Shown here: positions 16,607-26,720 of the stretch, piece by piece
Numbering within the stretch: the stretch's first letter is position 1
How the letters are laid out: each line of letters opens with the position of its first letter
Assembly: GCF_000482865.1 (NCBI RefSeq)
Contig: NZ_AXWW01000013.1
Location: forward strand, 114,790-178,789
Direction: 5' to 3'
From: Actinokineospora inagensis DSM 44258
GTDB lineage: Bacteria; Actinomycetota; Actinomycetes; Mycobacteriales; Pseudonocardiaceae
Length of the DNA: 64,000 bases
Position numbers and translations under genes: made by a program
The notes under the pieces: generated by a model
Told to the model about the DNA's origin: nothing
The model's database searches: none
What the model saw: only the letters and a program-made list of their open reading frames with translations

Positions 16607-18601
16607 CTACCTGGTCGGGATGGTGATGGTCGGGAAGTTGCCGTGGCCCTTGCCGACCGCCACGCCGATGGTGTCGGTTTTGTTGATCTTGTCGCCGGGC
16701 TGCTGCTGCTGGTCGGTGATCTTGCCGAACTCGTCCGGGTCACTGGTGGGGTCGTCGGTCGTGTTGAACTGGCCGGTCCAGCCCATGCCGCGCAGCAGTT
16801 GGCTCGCCTCGGCGAGGGACTTGCCGCGCAGGTCGGGCATGTCGATGTTGACCTTGTCGCCCTTGGAGACGCTCAGCGTCACCGTGGTGCCCTTGCGCGC
16901 CTTGCCGGACTTCGGCGCCTGGTCGACCACCTGGCCCGCGGGCTGGTCCGAGGACACGTCCTTGCGCTGCGGGGTGAACCCGGCGGCGGTGAGGTTCTGC
17001 GCGGCCGTGGCGTAGTCCTGGCCGATGAAGCTGGTGATGTCGACCGTGTCCGGGCCCTTGCCGATCACCAGTTTCACCTGGGTGCCCGGGTTGACCTGCT
17101 GGCCCGCGGGGGGCGTCGAGTCCACGACCTTGCCGATCAGGTTGTCCTCGCCGTCCTTCACCGCAGACTCGTCGGTCGTGCTGGCCACCTGCAGCTTGGC
17201 CTGCTGCAGGATCTGCTTGGCCTCGTCCGGTGTCTTGCCGGTGAGGTCCGGGACGGCGACCTTGCCCGGCGCGGTGCCGATCTTGAGGGTGATCCGGTCG
17301 CCCTTGCGGACCGTGCTGCCCGCCGCCGGGTTCGAGTCGACGACCTTGCCGATGTCGTCGGCGGTGCACGCCGCGGGCTGCCCGTCGCCGGTGTCGCCGC
17401 AGGCCACCGCTTCCCGCACCACCTGCAGGCCCTGGCCCGCCAGCGTCGAGTTCGCCTGCGCCTCCACCTGGTGGCGCACGTCCGGCAGCGAGAACGTGTC
17501 CGACGTGGTGGGCGTGCGTTCCTGGCTCATCAGGATGAACAGCAACGCGATCAGCGCGGCGACGATCAGCGCCACCAGCACGATCAGCCACGTCTTGCGC
17601 CGCTTGCGCCTGCGTTCGTCCTCGGCGTCGTACGCGTTGTAGCTGTCGTAGTCGTCCGCGACGGCCTCGGGCCGGTGGCGGCCGCGGGCCTCGGCCGGGC
17701 GTCCCTGCCCGAGTACGGCGGTGCGGTCCTCGTCGGTCATCACCATCGGTGCCGCGGGGCGCTGCCCGGAGAGCACCCGCACGATGTCGGTGCGCATCTC
17801 CGCCGCCGACTGGTACCGGTTCGCCGCGCCCTTGGACATCGCCTTGAGCACGATCGCGTCCAACTGCGGGCTCACCCGCGGGTTCAGCGCCGACGGCGGC
17901 CGCGGGTCCTCCCGCACGTGCTGGTAGGCCACCGCGACCGGCGAGTCACCGGTGAACGGCGGCTCCCCGGTGAGCAGTTCGAACAGCACGCAGCCGGTGG
18001 CGTACACGTCGCTGCGGGCGTCGACCGACTCGCCGCGCGCCTGTTCCGGCGACAGGTACTGGGCGGTCCCTATCACCGCGGCGGTCTGGGTGACCGCGAC
18101 CTGCCCGTCGGCCACCGCGCGGGCGATGCCGAAGTCCATCACCTTCACCGCGCCGGACCGGGTGATCATCACGTTCGCGGGCTTGACGTCGCGGTGCACG
18201 ATGCCGTGCCGGTGGCTGAAGTCCAGCGCAGCGCACACGTCGGCCATGATCTCCATGGCGCGCTGGCCGGGCAGCGGACCCTCGGACTTCACGATGTCGC
18301 GCAGCGTCCGCCCGTCCACGTACTCCATGACGATGTAGGGCAGCGGGCCGGACTCGATGCGGGTCTCGCCGGTGTCGTACACGGCCACGATCGCCGGGTG
18401 GTTGAGCGCGGCGGCGTTCTGCGCCTCGCGGCGGAACCGCTCCTGGAACTGCGGGTCGCGGGCCAGGTCCTGACGCAGCACCTTCACCGCGACCTCGCGT
18501 CCGAGCCGGACGTCGCGGCCGCGGTGGACCTCGGACATGCCGCCGTAGCCGATCGTCTCGCCGATCTCGTAGCGGTTGGAGAGCAGTCGCGGTGTGGTCA
18601 T
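16607..18601 (-). CDS. pknB: Serine/threonine protein kinase PknB with PASTA repeats
   Basis: A 664-residue receptor kinase that senses muropeptides or lipid II and phosphorylates cell-wall and division proteins. The kinase domain (about 11-276) has Gly-rich GYGGMSEVH, Lys40, HRDVKPAN with Asp138, and DFG with Asp156, the same numbering as mycobacterial PknB. TQTAAVIGTAQY is the activation loop. A juxtamembrane linker and one membrane helix near 337-360 (RRKTWLIVLVALIVAALIALLFIL) lead to four extracellular PASTA domains. It is the last gene of the minus-strand operon, 76 bp after pknA. Confidence 0.97.
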   Translation of the reverse strand: MTTPRLLSNRYEIGETIGYGGMSEVHRGRDVRLGREVAVKVLRQDLARDPQFQERFRREAQNAAALNHPAIVAVYDTGETRIESGPLPYIVMEYVDGRTLRDIVKSEGPLPGQRAMEIMADVCAALDFSHRHGIVHRDVKPANVMITRSGAVKVMDFGIARAVADGQVAVTQTAAVIGTAQYLSPEQARGESVDARSDVYATGCVLFELLTGEPPFTGDSPVAVAYQHVREDPRPPSALNPRVSPQLDAIVLKAMSKGAANRYQSAAEMRTDIVRVLSGQRPAAPMVMTDEDRTAVLGQGRPAEARGRHRPEAVADDYDSYNAYDAEDERRRKRRKTWLIVLVALIVAALIALLFILMSQERTPTTSDTFSLPDVRHQVEAQANSTLAGQGLQVVREAVACGDTGDGQPAACTADDIGKVVDSNPAAGSTVRKGDRITLKIGTAPGKVAVPDLTGKTPDEAKQILQQAKLQVASTTDESAVKDGEDNLIGKVVDSTPPAGQQVNPGTQVKLVIGKGPDTVDITSFIGQDYATAAQNLTAAGFTPQRKDVSSDQPAGQVVDQAPKSGKARKGTTVTLSVSKGDKVNIDMPDLRGKSLAEASQLLRGMGWTGQFNTTDDPTSDPDEFGKITDQQQQPGDKINKTDTIGVAVGKGHGNFPTITIPTR

Positions 18602-18677
18602 CGGTGCGTTGCCCCGCTCCTAGTCATGTCCTGTCTCATCTTGCCTGCTCGTGCGACCTGTGGTGGCCGGTCGCGGT

Positions 18678-20111
18678 TCATCCGGTCGGCCCGGTTTGCT
18701 TGCACCTGATGGTGACCGGCGTGCCCAGCGGGACCCGTCCCATCGGCGAGATCTCGTAGACCAGGCAGGTGCCAGGGTCCTCCGGGACGACCCCGGTCTC
18801 GGTGAGGACCCTGGGCGACACGCCGAGTCGGGCGAGTTCGTCGGCCACCTCGCCCGCCGGTCTTTTCGCGTACCGGGTGGGCATCACCGCGACCTTGCCG
18901 TCGTCGGTGTCCTCCGGTTTGGTGCGCGTGGTCGGCTGGCCCGCGGGGGGCCCGCCGGGTTCCACGGTCTCGCCCGGGGACACGGCGCTCGTCGTGCGCG
19001 GCGTGCCGGGGACCTCGTTGTCCGGGCCGCCGCCCTTGCCGAAGATCGCGGGCAGTCCGAACGCCAGGGCCAGGACCAGGGCGACGGCGAGGATGCCGAT
19101 GGCCACCCATAAGCCGGTCCTGCCGTGCCGCTGCGGGTGTTGCGGCAGCGGGTAGCCGGGGGCACCAGGAGCACCGGGGTGTGGGGGGACCACGGGCAGC
19201 CCCGGGTGGGTGCCGGTGGCGGGACCACCGCGGTGCGCGGCCGCCATCGCCAGTCCGGACGGGGTCGGCAGGGGCAGCCCGGCGCGGATGGCGGCGACCG
19301 CGGCCGCGAACTCGCCGCCGCTGCCGTAGCGCTGTCGCGGGTCCTTCACCAGGGTCGCCTCGACCACTGCGCGCGCGCCCGGCGGCACGTCCGGCGGCAG
19401 CGGCGGCGGGATGTCGCGGATGTGCATCATCGCGACCGTCACCGCGTTCTCCGACAGGAACGGCCTGCGCCCGCTGAGGCACTCGTAGCCGACCACGGCG
19501 AGCGAGTACACATCGCTGGCCGGTTCGGCCTCGTGCCCGAGCGCCTGCTCCGGGGCGATGTAGTGCGCGGTGCCCATCACCATGCCGGACCGGGTGACCG
19601 GGGCGGCGTCGGCGGCCTTGGCGATGCCGAAGTCGGTCAGCTTCACCACACCCGCCGGGGTGATCAGGATGTTGCCCGGCTTGACGTCGCGGTGCACGTA
19701 GCCGCGTTCGTGCGCGGCCTGCAGCGCGTGCCCGGCCTGCTCCAGGATGTCGAGGGTGCGGTCGGCGCCGATCCGGCCCTCCTTGGCCAGGATCGCCGCC
19801 AGCGGCTCGCCCTCGACCAGTTCCATCACCAGGTAGGCGGTGTCCTCGGGGCCGTCCACGATGGCCGCGGTCTCGCCGTAGTCGTGCACCGAGGCGATGC
19901 CGGGGTGGTTGATCGACGCGGTGGTGCGCGCCTCGGTGCGGAAGCGGTGCAGGAACTCCGCGTCCCCGCACAGTTCCGGCTTGAGCACCTTCACCGCGAC
20001 CGGCCGGTCCAGCCTGGTGTCGGCGGCCTCCCACACCTCGCCCATGCCACCGACCGCCAACCGGCGGGCGAGCCGGTAGCGGTCGGCGAGCAGTTGACCC
20101 GAGGTGAGCAC
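18678..20111 (-). CDS. pknA: Serine/threonine protein kinase PknA with a PASTA-like C-terminus
   Basis: A 477-residue membrane kinase that regulates cell shape and septation. GTG start, 3 nt after the pbpA stop. Kinase motifs: AVGGMGEVW, Lys41, HRDVKPGN with Asp142, DFGIAKA, then [13 protein letters not shown] as activation loop. A Pro/Gly-rich linker precedes one membrane helix ([21 protein letters not shown]). The extracellular end ([20 protein letters not shown] to [10 protein letters not shown]) reads as a single divergent PASTA domain, which mycobacterial PknA lacks. Confidence 0.95.
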   Translation of the reverse strand: MLTSGQLLADRYRLARRLAVGGMGEVWEAADTRLDRPVAVKVLKPELCGDAEFLHRFRTEARTTASINHPGIASVHDYGETAAIVDGPEDTAYLVMELVEGEPLAAILAKEGRIGADRTLDILEQAGHALQAAHERGYVHRDVKPGNILITPAGVVKLTDFGIAKAADAAPVTRSGMVMGTAHYIAPEQALGHEAEPASDVYSLAVVGYECLSGRRPFLSENAVTVAMMHIRDIPPPLPPDVPPGARAVVEATLVKDPRQRYGSGGEFAAAVAAIRAGLPLPTPSGLAMAAAHRGGPATGTHPGLPVVPPHPGAPGAPGYPLPQHPQRHGRTGLWVAIGILAVALVLALAFGLPAIFGKGGGPDNEVPGTPRTTSAVSPGETVEPGGPPAGQPTTRTKPEDTDDGKVAVMPTRYAKRPAGEVADELARLGVSPRVLTETGVVPEDPGTCLVYEISPMGRVPLGTPVTIRCKQTGPTG

Positions 20112-20114
20112 GGC

Positions 20115-21602
20115 TCAGCCCCCGCCCACGACGGCGGCCATGGTGGCCCGGCCGATCCCGGCGGACAGCTTGCTGCCGGTGGCGGCCACGTCCTGGCTCT
20201 CCACCACCACGGCGACGGCGATCTTCGGGTCGTCGGCGGGCGCGAACGCCACGTACCAGGCGAACGGCGGCGTGTTCTTCGGGTCGTTGCCGGTCTCGGC
20301 GGTGCCGGTCTTGGACGCGATGTTGAGGCCGGGCCGCTTGCCGTCGCCGCCGGTCTTGCCCTCCGAGGCGATCATCATGTCGCGCAGTTGGGTGGCCGAG
20401 TCCCTGGAGATGGCCCGGCCCATGCTGTCGGTGCTCAGCCGGGAGATCTCCGACAGGTCCGGCGCCAGGATCGACTTGACCAGTTGCGGTCGCATCCGCT
20501 CGCCGCCGTTGGCGATGGTCGCCACGATCTCGGCGTTCTGCAGCGGGGTGAACCGCACGTCGCGCTGCCCGATGCCGGTCTGCATCAGCGCGGCCTTGTC
20601 GGCGATGGACATGCAGTTGGCCGCCGCGCCGAGGCAGGACTGCTGCACCGACATCGGGATGGACAGGCCGTCGTCGCCGACGCCGTACTTGGCGGCCTGC
20701 GCGGTGATCTTGTCGGTGCCCTCGTCGGCGGCCAGTTGCGCGAAGGACGTGTTGCAGGACAACGAAAGCGCGACCTCCATCGTCACCCCGTCCGGGGTGC
20801 CGTTGCAGAAGCCGCGGTTGTAGTTGCGCAGCTCGGAGCCGCCGACCTGCAGCTTGTCGGTCGAGGTCAGCTTGTCGTCCTTGGTCTTGCCGTCCTCGAG
20901 CGCCGCCGAGGCCACGATCAGCTTGAACGTCGAGCCGGGCGCGTAGGTCTCCGAGATCGCCCGGTTCAGCATCGGCTTGGCCTTGTCGTTGTTGTACTGC
21001 TTCCAGGCCGCCTCCTGGGCGGCGCCGTCGTGCGCGGAGAGCGGGTTCGGGTCGTAGGACGGGGTGCTGACCATGGCCAGGATCTCCCCGGTCTTCGGGT
21101 TCAGCGCCACCACCGACCCGGCGAAACCGGCCTGGGTCATCGCGTTGTAGGCGGCGGCCTGCGCGGCCGGGTTGATGGTCAGCTCGATGTTGCCGCCGCG
21201 CGGGTCCCGGCCGGTGATCAGGTCGGACAGGCGGCGGACGAACAGCCGGTCGTCGGAGCCGTTGAGGATCTCGTCCTCGGCCCGCTCCAGGCCGCCCGCG
21301 CCGTAGCGCACCGAGTAGAACCCGGTGACCGGCGCGTACATCGGGCCGTTGGTGTACTGGCGCAGGTAGCGCAGCCGGTCGTTGGTCGGCTGCACGGTGG
21401 CCAGCACCTGGACCTGGCCGTTGCCGTCCTGGGCGAGGATCTTGCCGCGCTGGCGGGCGTACTCCTCGAGCAGGACCCGCTGGTTGCGCGGGTCCTCCCG
21501 GTAGGCGTCGGCCTTGATGATCTGGATGTAGGTCGCGTTGGCCAGCAGCAGGATGATCATGCCGATCATGGCGAGCCCGACCCGGCGCAGCGGGGTGTTC
21601 AT
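20115..21602 (-). CDS. pbpA: Penicillin-binding protein, class B transpeptidase
   Basis: A 495-residue monofunctional transpeptidase that cross-links peptidoglycan, anchored by an N-terminal helix (VGLAMIGMIILLLANATYIQ). The penicillin-binding domain has the nucleophile in STFK (APGSTFKL), the SxN motif as SCN (LSLSCNTSF) and the KTG box in ASKTGTAE. An N-terminal PBP dimer domain lies at about residues 50-160. The start at 21602 overlaps the rodA stop by 4 bp (ATGA), the classical pairing of a SEDS glycosyltransferase with its transpeptidase. Confidence 0.96.
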   Translation of the reverse strand: MNTPLRRVGLAMIGMIILLLANATYIQIIKADAYREDPRNQRVLLEEYARQRGKILAQDGNGQVQVLATVQPTNDRLRYLRQYTNGPMYAPVTGFYSVRYGAGGLERAEDEILNGSDDRLFVRRLSDLITGRDPRGGNIELTINPAAQAAAYNAMTQAGFAGSVVALNPKTGEILAMVSTPSYDPNPLSAHDGAAQEAAWKQYNNDKAKPMLNRAISETYAPGSTFKLIVASAALEDGKTKDDKLTSTDKLQVGGSELRNYNRGFCNGTPDGVTMEVALSLSCNTSFAQLAADEGTDKITAQAAKYGVGDDGLSIPMSVQQSCLGAAANCMSIADKAALMQTGIGQRDVRFTPLQNAEIVATIANGGERMRPQLVKSILAPDLSEISRLSTDSMGRAISRDSATQLRDMMIASEGKTGGDGKRPGLNIASKTGTAETGNDPKNTPPFAWYVAFAPADDPKIAVAVVVESQDVAATGSKLSAGIGRATMAAVVGGG

Positions 21603-23065
21603 GTCGGCCGCTCCACCATGACGGTGTGCGCCTCGGCGATCGGCGCCTGCGGGACCGGCCGCGGCCGCGAGCCCGTCTGCGGTCGGCGCGCGGCGTCGGA
21701 GATCCGCAGCAGCACGGCGACCAGCACGTAGTTGGCCAGCAGCGAGGAACCCCCGTAGGACAGGAACGGCGCGGTGATGCCGGTCATCGGGATCAGCTTG
21801 GTGACACCGCCGACGACCACGAACACCTGCATCACCAGCAGGAACGACAGGCCGCCGCCGAGCAGCTTGCCGAAGGTGTCGCGGACGGCCAGCGCGCTGC
21901 GCATGCCGCGCAGCGCGAGCACGGTGTAGACCAGCAGCAGGGCGGCCATGCCGATGAAGCCGAGCTCCTCGCCGATGGCCGCGGTGATGAAGTCGGTGTT
22001 GGCCAGCGGCACCAGGTCCGGGCGGCCCGCGCCGAGGCCGGTGCCGCCGACACCGCCGGTGCCGAGGCCGAACAGGGCCTGCGCGATCTGGTAGCCGCCG
22101 CCCGCGTCGGCGTAGGTGGCCAGCGGGTCGACCCAGTTCGCGACCCGCTGCTGCACGTGGGTGAACAGGTTGTACGCGACGATGGCGCCGCCGACGAACA
22201 GCAGCAGCCCGACCGCGACCCACACGGCGCGCTCGGTCGCCACGTACAGCATCACCAGGATCGTGCCGTAGAACAGCAGCGAGGTGCCGAGGTCCTTCTG
22301 GAACACCAGCACGCCCAGCGACACGGCCCAGGCGAACACGACCGGCCCCAGGTCGCGGGCGCGCGGCAGGTCGACACCGAGCACCCGGCGGCCCGCCGCC
22401 ATGAACAGGTCGCGTTTGGACACCAGGAAGCCCGCGAAGAACACCAGCAGCAGGACCTTGGAGAACTCGCCCGGCTGCACCGAGAACGGGCCCAGCTTCA
22501 GCCAGATCTTCGCGCCGTTGATGGTCGGCGCGATCACGCTGGGCAGGAACGCGGGCAGCGCCAGCAGCACCAGCCCGACCAGGCCGAAGGTGTAGCTGTA
22601 CCGGGTCAGCATCCGGTGGTCCTTGATCACGATCAGCACGCCGAGGAACAGCGCCAGCGCGACCGTGGTCCACAGGATCTGCTTGGGCACGTCGTTGTTG
22701 ATCTCCCGGCCCAGCCGGATCGCCTTCTCCGTCATGGCCAGGTCGATCCGGTAGATCATCACCAGGCCCAGGCCGTTGAGCAGCGCGACGCACGGCAGGA
22801 TCAGCGGGTCCGCGTAGGGGGCGAACCGGCGCACCGCCACGTGCGCGACGCCGAACAGGCCGAGGAACGCCAGGCCGTACCAGACGATGCGCAGCGACAA
22901 CTGCTGCTCCTGGTTGGCCTCGACGAGCATCAGCGCGATGGTCACCACGAAGGCCGCGAACCCGAGCAGCAGCAGCTCGGTACCGCGGCGGGTGGGCGCC
23001 GCCTTGTCGACGCCCGCGCTCTGCCCGGCCACCGGACCAACCGCGCCCTGGACCGGAGATCCCAT
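21599..23065 (-). CDS. rodA: SEDS-family peptidoglycan glycosyltransferase (RodA/FtsW type)
   Basis: A 488-residue protein with about 12 membrane helices; it polymerises lipid II into glycan strands with the adjacent PBP. SEDS signatures are visible: GAKIWLKLGPFSVQPGEFSK, FQKDLGTSLLFYG, and TDFITAAIGEELGF with LIPMTGITAPFLSYGGSSLL. The start overlaps the pstP stop (TGATG). Within this operon the partner is PbpA, so the rodA name is preferred over ftsW, whose gene lies in the dcw cluster. Confidence 0.95.
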   Translation of the reverse strand: MGSPVQGAVGPVAGQSAGVDKAAPTRRGTELLLLGFAAFVVTIALMLVEANQEQQLSLRIVWYGLAFLGLFGVAHVAVRRFAPYADPLILPCVALLNGLGLVMIYRIDLAMTEKAIRLGREINNDVPKQILWTTVALALFLGVLIVIKDHRMLTRYSYTFGLVGLVLLALPAFLPSVIAPTINGAKIWLKLGPFSVQPGEFSKVLLLVFFAGFLVSKRDLFMAAGRRVLGVDLPRARDLGPVVFAWAVSLGVLVFQKDLGTSLLFYGTILVMLYVATERAVWVAVGLLLFVGGAIVAYNLFTHVQQRVANWVDPLATYADAGGGYQIAQALFGLGTGGVGGTGLGAGRPDLVPLANTDFITAAIGEELGFIGMAALLLVYTVLALRGMRSALAVRDTFGKLLGGGLSFLLVMQVFVVVGGVTKLIPMTGITAPFLSYGGSSLLANYVLVAVLLRISDAARRPQTGSRPRPVPQAPIAEAHTVMVERPT

Positions 23066-24516
23066 CAGCCGCCGCCCTTGCCATCGCCGCGCGGGTTGCG
23101 GCAGTTCACCCCGGGCTCGGGCCGCCCCGACGACGCGGTCGCGGTCGTTTCGGCCGTCGTGACCACCTCGGTCGTCGGCACCGGGGCCTGGGTGGTGACG
23201 GTGGTGGTCGGCTGCACCGGGATGCCCGGTTGCTGACCGGGGGTCGGTGCCGGGGTCGTCGTGGTCTGCCGGGCGGCCAGGTCGGCGCAGTCGGGCAGGC
23301 CGAACTTGCTGCGCAGCTCGCGGACGAACTCGCGCGCGTCCACCACGTTGCCGAACGTGTTCGTGCCCGACCGCACCTCGTCCTTGCCGACCTGCTCCAG
23401 GTCGTCGACGTAGAACTTGTCGCAGGTGGCCGCGTTCGGGTCGCAGGAACCCTGCAACTGGCTGTTGAGCGACAGGCCGAGCACGCTGCCGCGGACCCCC
23501 TGGAAGATCGCGATCTCGCCCGCGTCGCCCTCACCGACGAAGTACTGGTTGTTCACCCAGATCCTGGCCGCCACCGCGCCCGCGCCGAGCAGCACCAGCA
23601 GCAGCGCCAGGCCGACGATCAACCGGACCCGCTTGCGCCGCTTCACCCTGGGGTCCGGCGGCGGGGGCTGCTCCACCTTGCGCGGCTCCGGCCGCGGCGT
23701 GGTCATCGCGCTCGCCCTGGCCGCGGGCGAGTCCGGCGGCGGCGTCTCGTCCTGGCCGTTGCCCGCCGCGCCACCGACGATCGGGTGGTTGTCGCCGTAG
23801 TCGATGTCCACCACGTCCGCGATGATCACCGTCACGTTGTCCGGACCACCGCCGCGCAACGCCAGCTCGATCATCCGGTCGGCGCACTCCTGCGGATCCG
23901 GGATCCGGATCGCCTCCGACAGCGTCTCGTGGCTCACCGGACCCGACAGGCCGTCCGAGCACAACAGGTACCGGTCACCCGAGCGCGCCTCGCGCACCGT
24001 CAGGCTCGGCTCCACCTCGTGCCCGGTCAACGCCTTGAGCAGCAACGACCGCTGCGGGTGCGTCGCCGCCTCCTCCTCGGTGATCCGGCCCTCGTCGATC
24101 AGCGACTGGACGAACGTGTCGTCGTGCGTGATCTGCGAGAACTGGCCGTTGCGCAGCAGGTACACCCGCGAGTCGCCGACGTGCACCAACCCGATCCGGT
24201 TCCCGGCGAACAGGATCGCGGACAGGGTGGTGCCCATCCCGTCCAGGTCCGGGTCCCCGGCCACCAGCTCGGCGATCGCGCCGTTGCCCGCCAGCGTCGC
24301 CTCGCGCAACTGCCCGAGCAGGTCCTCACCCGGCTCGTCGTCGTCGAGCGGGGCGAGCGCCGCGATCACCACCTTGCTGGCGACCTCACCGGCGACGTGC
24401 CCGCCCATCCCGTCGGCCAGCGACAGCAGGCGCGGACCCGCGTACACGGAGTCCTGGTTGTTGGAACGCACCAGGCCCCGGTCACTGCGGGCCGCGTAAC
24501 GAAGAACAAGGGTCAT
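23065..24516 (-). CDS. pstP: PP2C-type Ser/Thr phosphatase PstP
   Basis: A 483-residue metal-dependent protein phosphatase that reverses PknA/PknB phosphorylation. The catalytic domain (1-235) has the PP2C metal ligands in SDRGLVRSNNQDS, SLADGMGGHVAGE, LVHVGDSRVYLLR, LCSDGLSGPVS and GGPDNVTVIIADV. One membrane helix (VRLIVGLALLLVLLGAGAVAARI) sits near residues 292-315. An extracellular domain of about 165 residues with a cysteine pair (GSCDPNAATCDKF) follows, ending in a Thr/Pro-rich tail. ATG overlaps the fhaB stop by 4 bp. Confidence 0.96.
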   Translation of the reverse strand: MTLVLRYAARSDRGLVRSNNQDSVYAGPRLLSLADGMGGHVAGEVASKVVIAALAPLDDDEPGEDLLGQLREATLAGNGAIAELVAGDPDLDGMGTTLSAILFAGNRIGLVHVGDSRVYLLRNGQFSQITHDDTFVQSLIDEGRITEEEAATHPQRSLLLKALTGHEVEPSLTVREARSGDRYLLCSDGLSGPVSHETLSEAIRIPDPQECADRMIELALRGGGPDNVTVIIADVVDIDYGDNHPIVGGAAGNGQDETPPPDSPAARASAMTTPRPEPRKVEQPPPPDPRVKRRKRVRLIVGLALLLVLLGAGAVAARIWVNNQYFVGEGDAGEIAIFQGVRGSVLGLSLNSQLQGSCDPNAATCDKFYVDDLEQVGKDEVRSGTNTFGNVVDAREFVRELRSKFGLPDCADLAARQTTTTPAPTPGQQPGIPVQPTTTVTTQAPVPTTEVVTTAETTATASSGRPEPGVNCRNPRGDGKGGG

Positions 24517-24971
24517 GAGCGCAGCTCGATCACCGTCTTGCCGATACGGATCGGGACGCCAAGAGGCACCCGGAGGGGTTGGGTGACCTTAGCCCGGTCC
24601 AGGTAGGTCCCGTTCGTCGAGCCCAGGTCTTCCACGTACCAGTCCGTCCCGCGCAACGACAACCGGGCGTGCCGGGTCGAGGCGTAGTCGTCGTCGAGCA
24701 CCAGCGTCGAGTCGTCCGCCCGACCCATCAGGATCGGCCGCCCGTCCAACGTGATCCGCGTCCCGGCCAGCGCGCCGTGCGTCACCACCAGTTGCCGCGG
24801 CACCTTCCCGCGCACCTTCCCCGCCGCCGACCGGCGGAACCCCGGCATCGCCACCCGCAACCCGGAAGCGGCGTACAGGTCCGAGCGGACCACCCGCAGC
24901 GCGGCCAGCACGAACAGCCAGAGCAGGGCCAGGAAACCCGCTCTGGTCAGCTGCATCACCAACTCAGGCAC
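24513..24971 (-). CDS. fhaB: FHA domain protein FhaB (FipA)
   Basis: A 152-residue protein that recognises phosphothreonine in division and cell-wall proteins phosphorylated by PknA/PknB. The GTG at 24971 follows GGGAG and gives the length expected of mycobacterial FhaB. A membrane helix (GFLALLWLFVLAALRVV) near the N-terminus is followed by a basic linker and a C-terminal FHA domain with GRADDSTLVLDDDYASTRHARL and [11 protein letters not shown], including the phospho-binding Arg, Ser and Asn positions. Confidence 0.94.
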   Translation of the reverse strand: MPELVMQLTRAGFLALLWLFVLAALRVVRSDLYAASGLRVAMPGFRRSAAGKVRGKVPRQLVVTHGALAGTRITLDGRPILMGRADDSTLVLDDDYASTRHARLSLRGTDWYVEDLGSTNGTYLDRAKVTQPLRVPLGVPIRIGKTVIELRS

Positions 24972-25164
24972 CGCTGTGACCGCTCCCGCTTCTCGGTGGC
25001 ATGGACATGCCACAAGTGTCCCCAACTCGACATGAGGACTGCCCGGGAGTCTCCCGGACAGCCCTCAGGACGTCTGGCCGACCTCGTCCGTTGCGTGGCC
25101 ACCGCCGCGCACCGCGCCCCATCGAGCTTCCCCGACCCGGGGGGACCCGGCAGGACGGAACCGC

Positions 25165-26508
25165 TCAGCCCTGCGTGCGGAACACCAACGACGAGTGGCC
25201 GATCCGCACCACGTCGCCGTCGGCCAACTGCCACGTCTGCACCGGTGTGCCGTTGACCGTCGTCCCGTTGGTCGACCCCAGGTCGGCCAACGTCGCGCTC
25301 TGCCCGTCCCAGGTGATCTCCAGGTGGCGGCGCGACACGCCGGTGTCCGGCAGCCGGAAGTCCGCGTCCTGACCCCGGCCGACCACGTTCCCGCCCTGCT
25401 TGAGCGAGTAGTTCCGGTTCGACCCGTCGTCCAACTGCAGGCTCGCCGACAACTGCCGCGGCCCGGTCTGCACCGCGGGCGGCGCGTACCCGCCCTGCTG
25501 TCCGTACGGGTCCTGCTGGCCGTAACCACCCTGCTGCTGGCCGCCGTAACCCTGGTCGTAACCACCCTGCTGCTGGCCGTAACCCTGCTGGCCGTAACCC
25601 TGGTCATAGCCACCCTGCTGCTGGCCATAGCCCTGGTCGTAGCCCTGCTGGCCGTAGCCCTGCTGCTGGCCGTAACCCTGGTCATAGCCACCCTGCTGCT
25701 GGCCATAACCCTGGTCGTAGCCCTGCTGGCCGTAGCCCTGCTGCTGGCCGTAACCCTGGTCGTAACCACCCTGCTGCTGGCCGTAGCCCTGCTGCTGGCC
25801 GCCGTAACCCTGGTCATAGCCACCCTGCTGCTGGCCGTAACCCTGGTCGTAGCCACCGTCGCCCTGGTGCTGCTGTCGCTGGTGCTGGCCGTAACCCTGG
25901 TCGTAGCCACCGCCGCCCTGCTGCTGCTGTGGCTGGCCGTAGCCGTGACCGTAGTTGGGATCATTGCCGTACTGGCCCTGGCCGTACCCGTACTGCTGCT
26001 GTCCGTACGGGTCGCCATCAGGCGCCTGGCCGTAGCCGGGAGGCTGGCTCATGGATCGGTCTCCTGCGTTGCGGGGTTGTGCCTGCCGTCTGCCTGCCTG
26101 GTGGCCTGCACCACCGCCGGAAGGTGACACCTTCACGTCGGGGTCGACGGACGAGCGGGTTCGGAACTGTCCGGTGTGCAGCGCGTCGGAGCGCTCCAAG
26201 GAGACTACGACCTCGCCATAGGTGTCCCACCCGTGCTCAGTGAGATGCTCGGCCACGCAGTCCGCCAACAGCGCCCTCATGCGGTCCTCATCACCCGCGA
26301 AGTTCTGGTGGTCGGCCGGACCCAACTGCACCACATAGTGGTTGGGCACCAACAACCGACCGCCCGCCAACTCGCGGACGTTGTCCTCGCTCTCGCGCTG
26401 CAGCGCCTGCGCCACCTCCTGCGGCACCACGTTGCCACCGAACACGCGCGCGAAGGTGTCCCCCACGACGTTCTCCAACTTGCGGTTCAACCGCTGGCCG
26501 ATGCCCAA
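25165..26508 (-). CDS. fhaA: FHA domain protein FhaA with repeat linker
   Basis: A 447-residue signalling adaptor of the PknA/PknB system. Start is TTG at 26508, chosen because GGAGGTC lies just upstream and the protein then begins [24 protein letters not shown] like known FhaA. Domains: an N-terminal DUF3662 domain (about 1-120), a very long low-complexity Gln/Gly/Tyr linker (about 155-335), and a C-terminal FHA domain ([35 protein letters not shown]). In mycobacteria the FHA domain binds the phosphorylated pseudokinase domain of MviN. It is the first gene of the operon; a 193-bp gap separates it from fhaB with no clear terminator. Confidence 0.94.
   Translation of the reverse strand: MGIGQRLNRKLENVVGDTFARVFGGNVVPQEVAQALQRESEDNVRELAGGRLLVPNHYVVQLGPADHQNFAGDEDRMRALLADCVAEHLTEHGWDTYGEVVVSLERSDALHTGQFRTRSSVDPDVKVSPSGGGAGHQAGRRQAQPRNAGDRSMSQPPGYGQAPDGDPYGQQQYGYGQGQYGNDPNYGHGYGQPQQQQGGGGYDQGYGQHQRQQHQGDGGYDQGYGQQQGGYDQGYGGQQQGYGQQQGGYDQGYGQQQGYGQQGYDQGYGQQQGGYDQGYGQQQGYGQQGYDQGYGQQQGGYDQGYGQQGYGQQQGGYDQGYGGQQQGGYGQQDPYGQQGGYAPPAVQTGPRQLSASLQLDDGSNRNYSLKQGGNVVGRGQDADFRLPDTGVSRRHLEITWDGQSATLADLGSTNGTTVNGTPVQTWQLADGDVVRIGHSSLVFRTQG
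25500..26035. repeat. Tandem coding repeats in the fhaA linker
   Basis: Minus-strand codons build repeated [11 protein letters not shown] and [15 protein letters not shown] modules, about a dozen in all, using near-identical DNA (CCCTGCTGCTGGCCGTA and CCCTGGTCGTA). Long identical stretches make copy-number change by slippage likely. Confidence 0.85.
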
Positions 26509-26637
26509 GGGACCTCCTTCCCGCACGTGCTCCTGGACCGATCGTATCCGGGCGCGCCATGCAGGACACGGGTATGTGCGAACCAGGTTTTCCACCGTGC
26601 TACTGTTCTCCACGTCCCGCAGCGGACACCCCCACTC

Positions 26638-26720
26638 GGGCGAGTGGCGGAATGGCAGACGCGCACGGTTCAGGTCCGTGTGTCCGAAAGGACGTGAGGG
26701 TTCAACTCCCTCCTCGCCCA
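26638..26720 (+). tRNA. tRNA-Leu (CAG)
   Basis: An 83-nt class II tRNA with acceptor GGGCGAG/CTCGCCC, discriminator A, anticodon loop TTCAGGT (anticodon CAG, leucine), a variable arm (TGTCCGAAAGGAC) and T-arm GAGGGTTCAACTCCCTC. Its place after fhaA is conserved in actinobacteria. Confidence 0.97.

Noticed and set aside
16112..21731. Very long open frames (865 and 868 codons) antisense to pknB, pknA and pbpA
   Set aside because: Shadow frames in GC-rich DNA; the opposite strand carries complete kinase and PBP motifs with operon overlaps.
23230..24606. Open frame of 458 codons antisense to pstP
   Set aside because: Shadow frame without ribosome site or recognisable domain, opposite a complete PP2C phosphatase.
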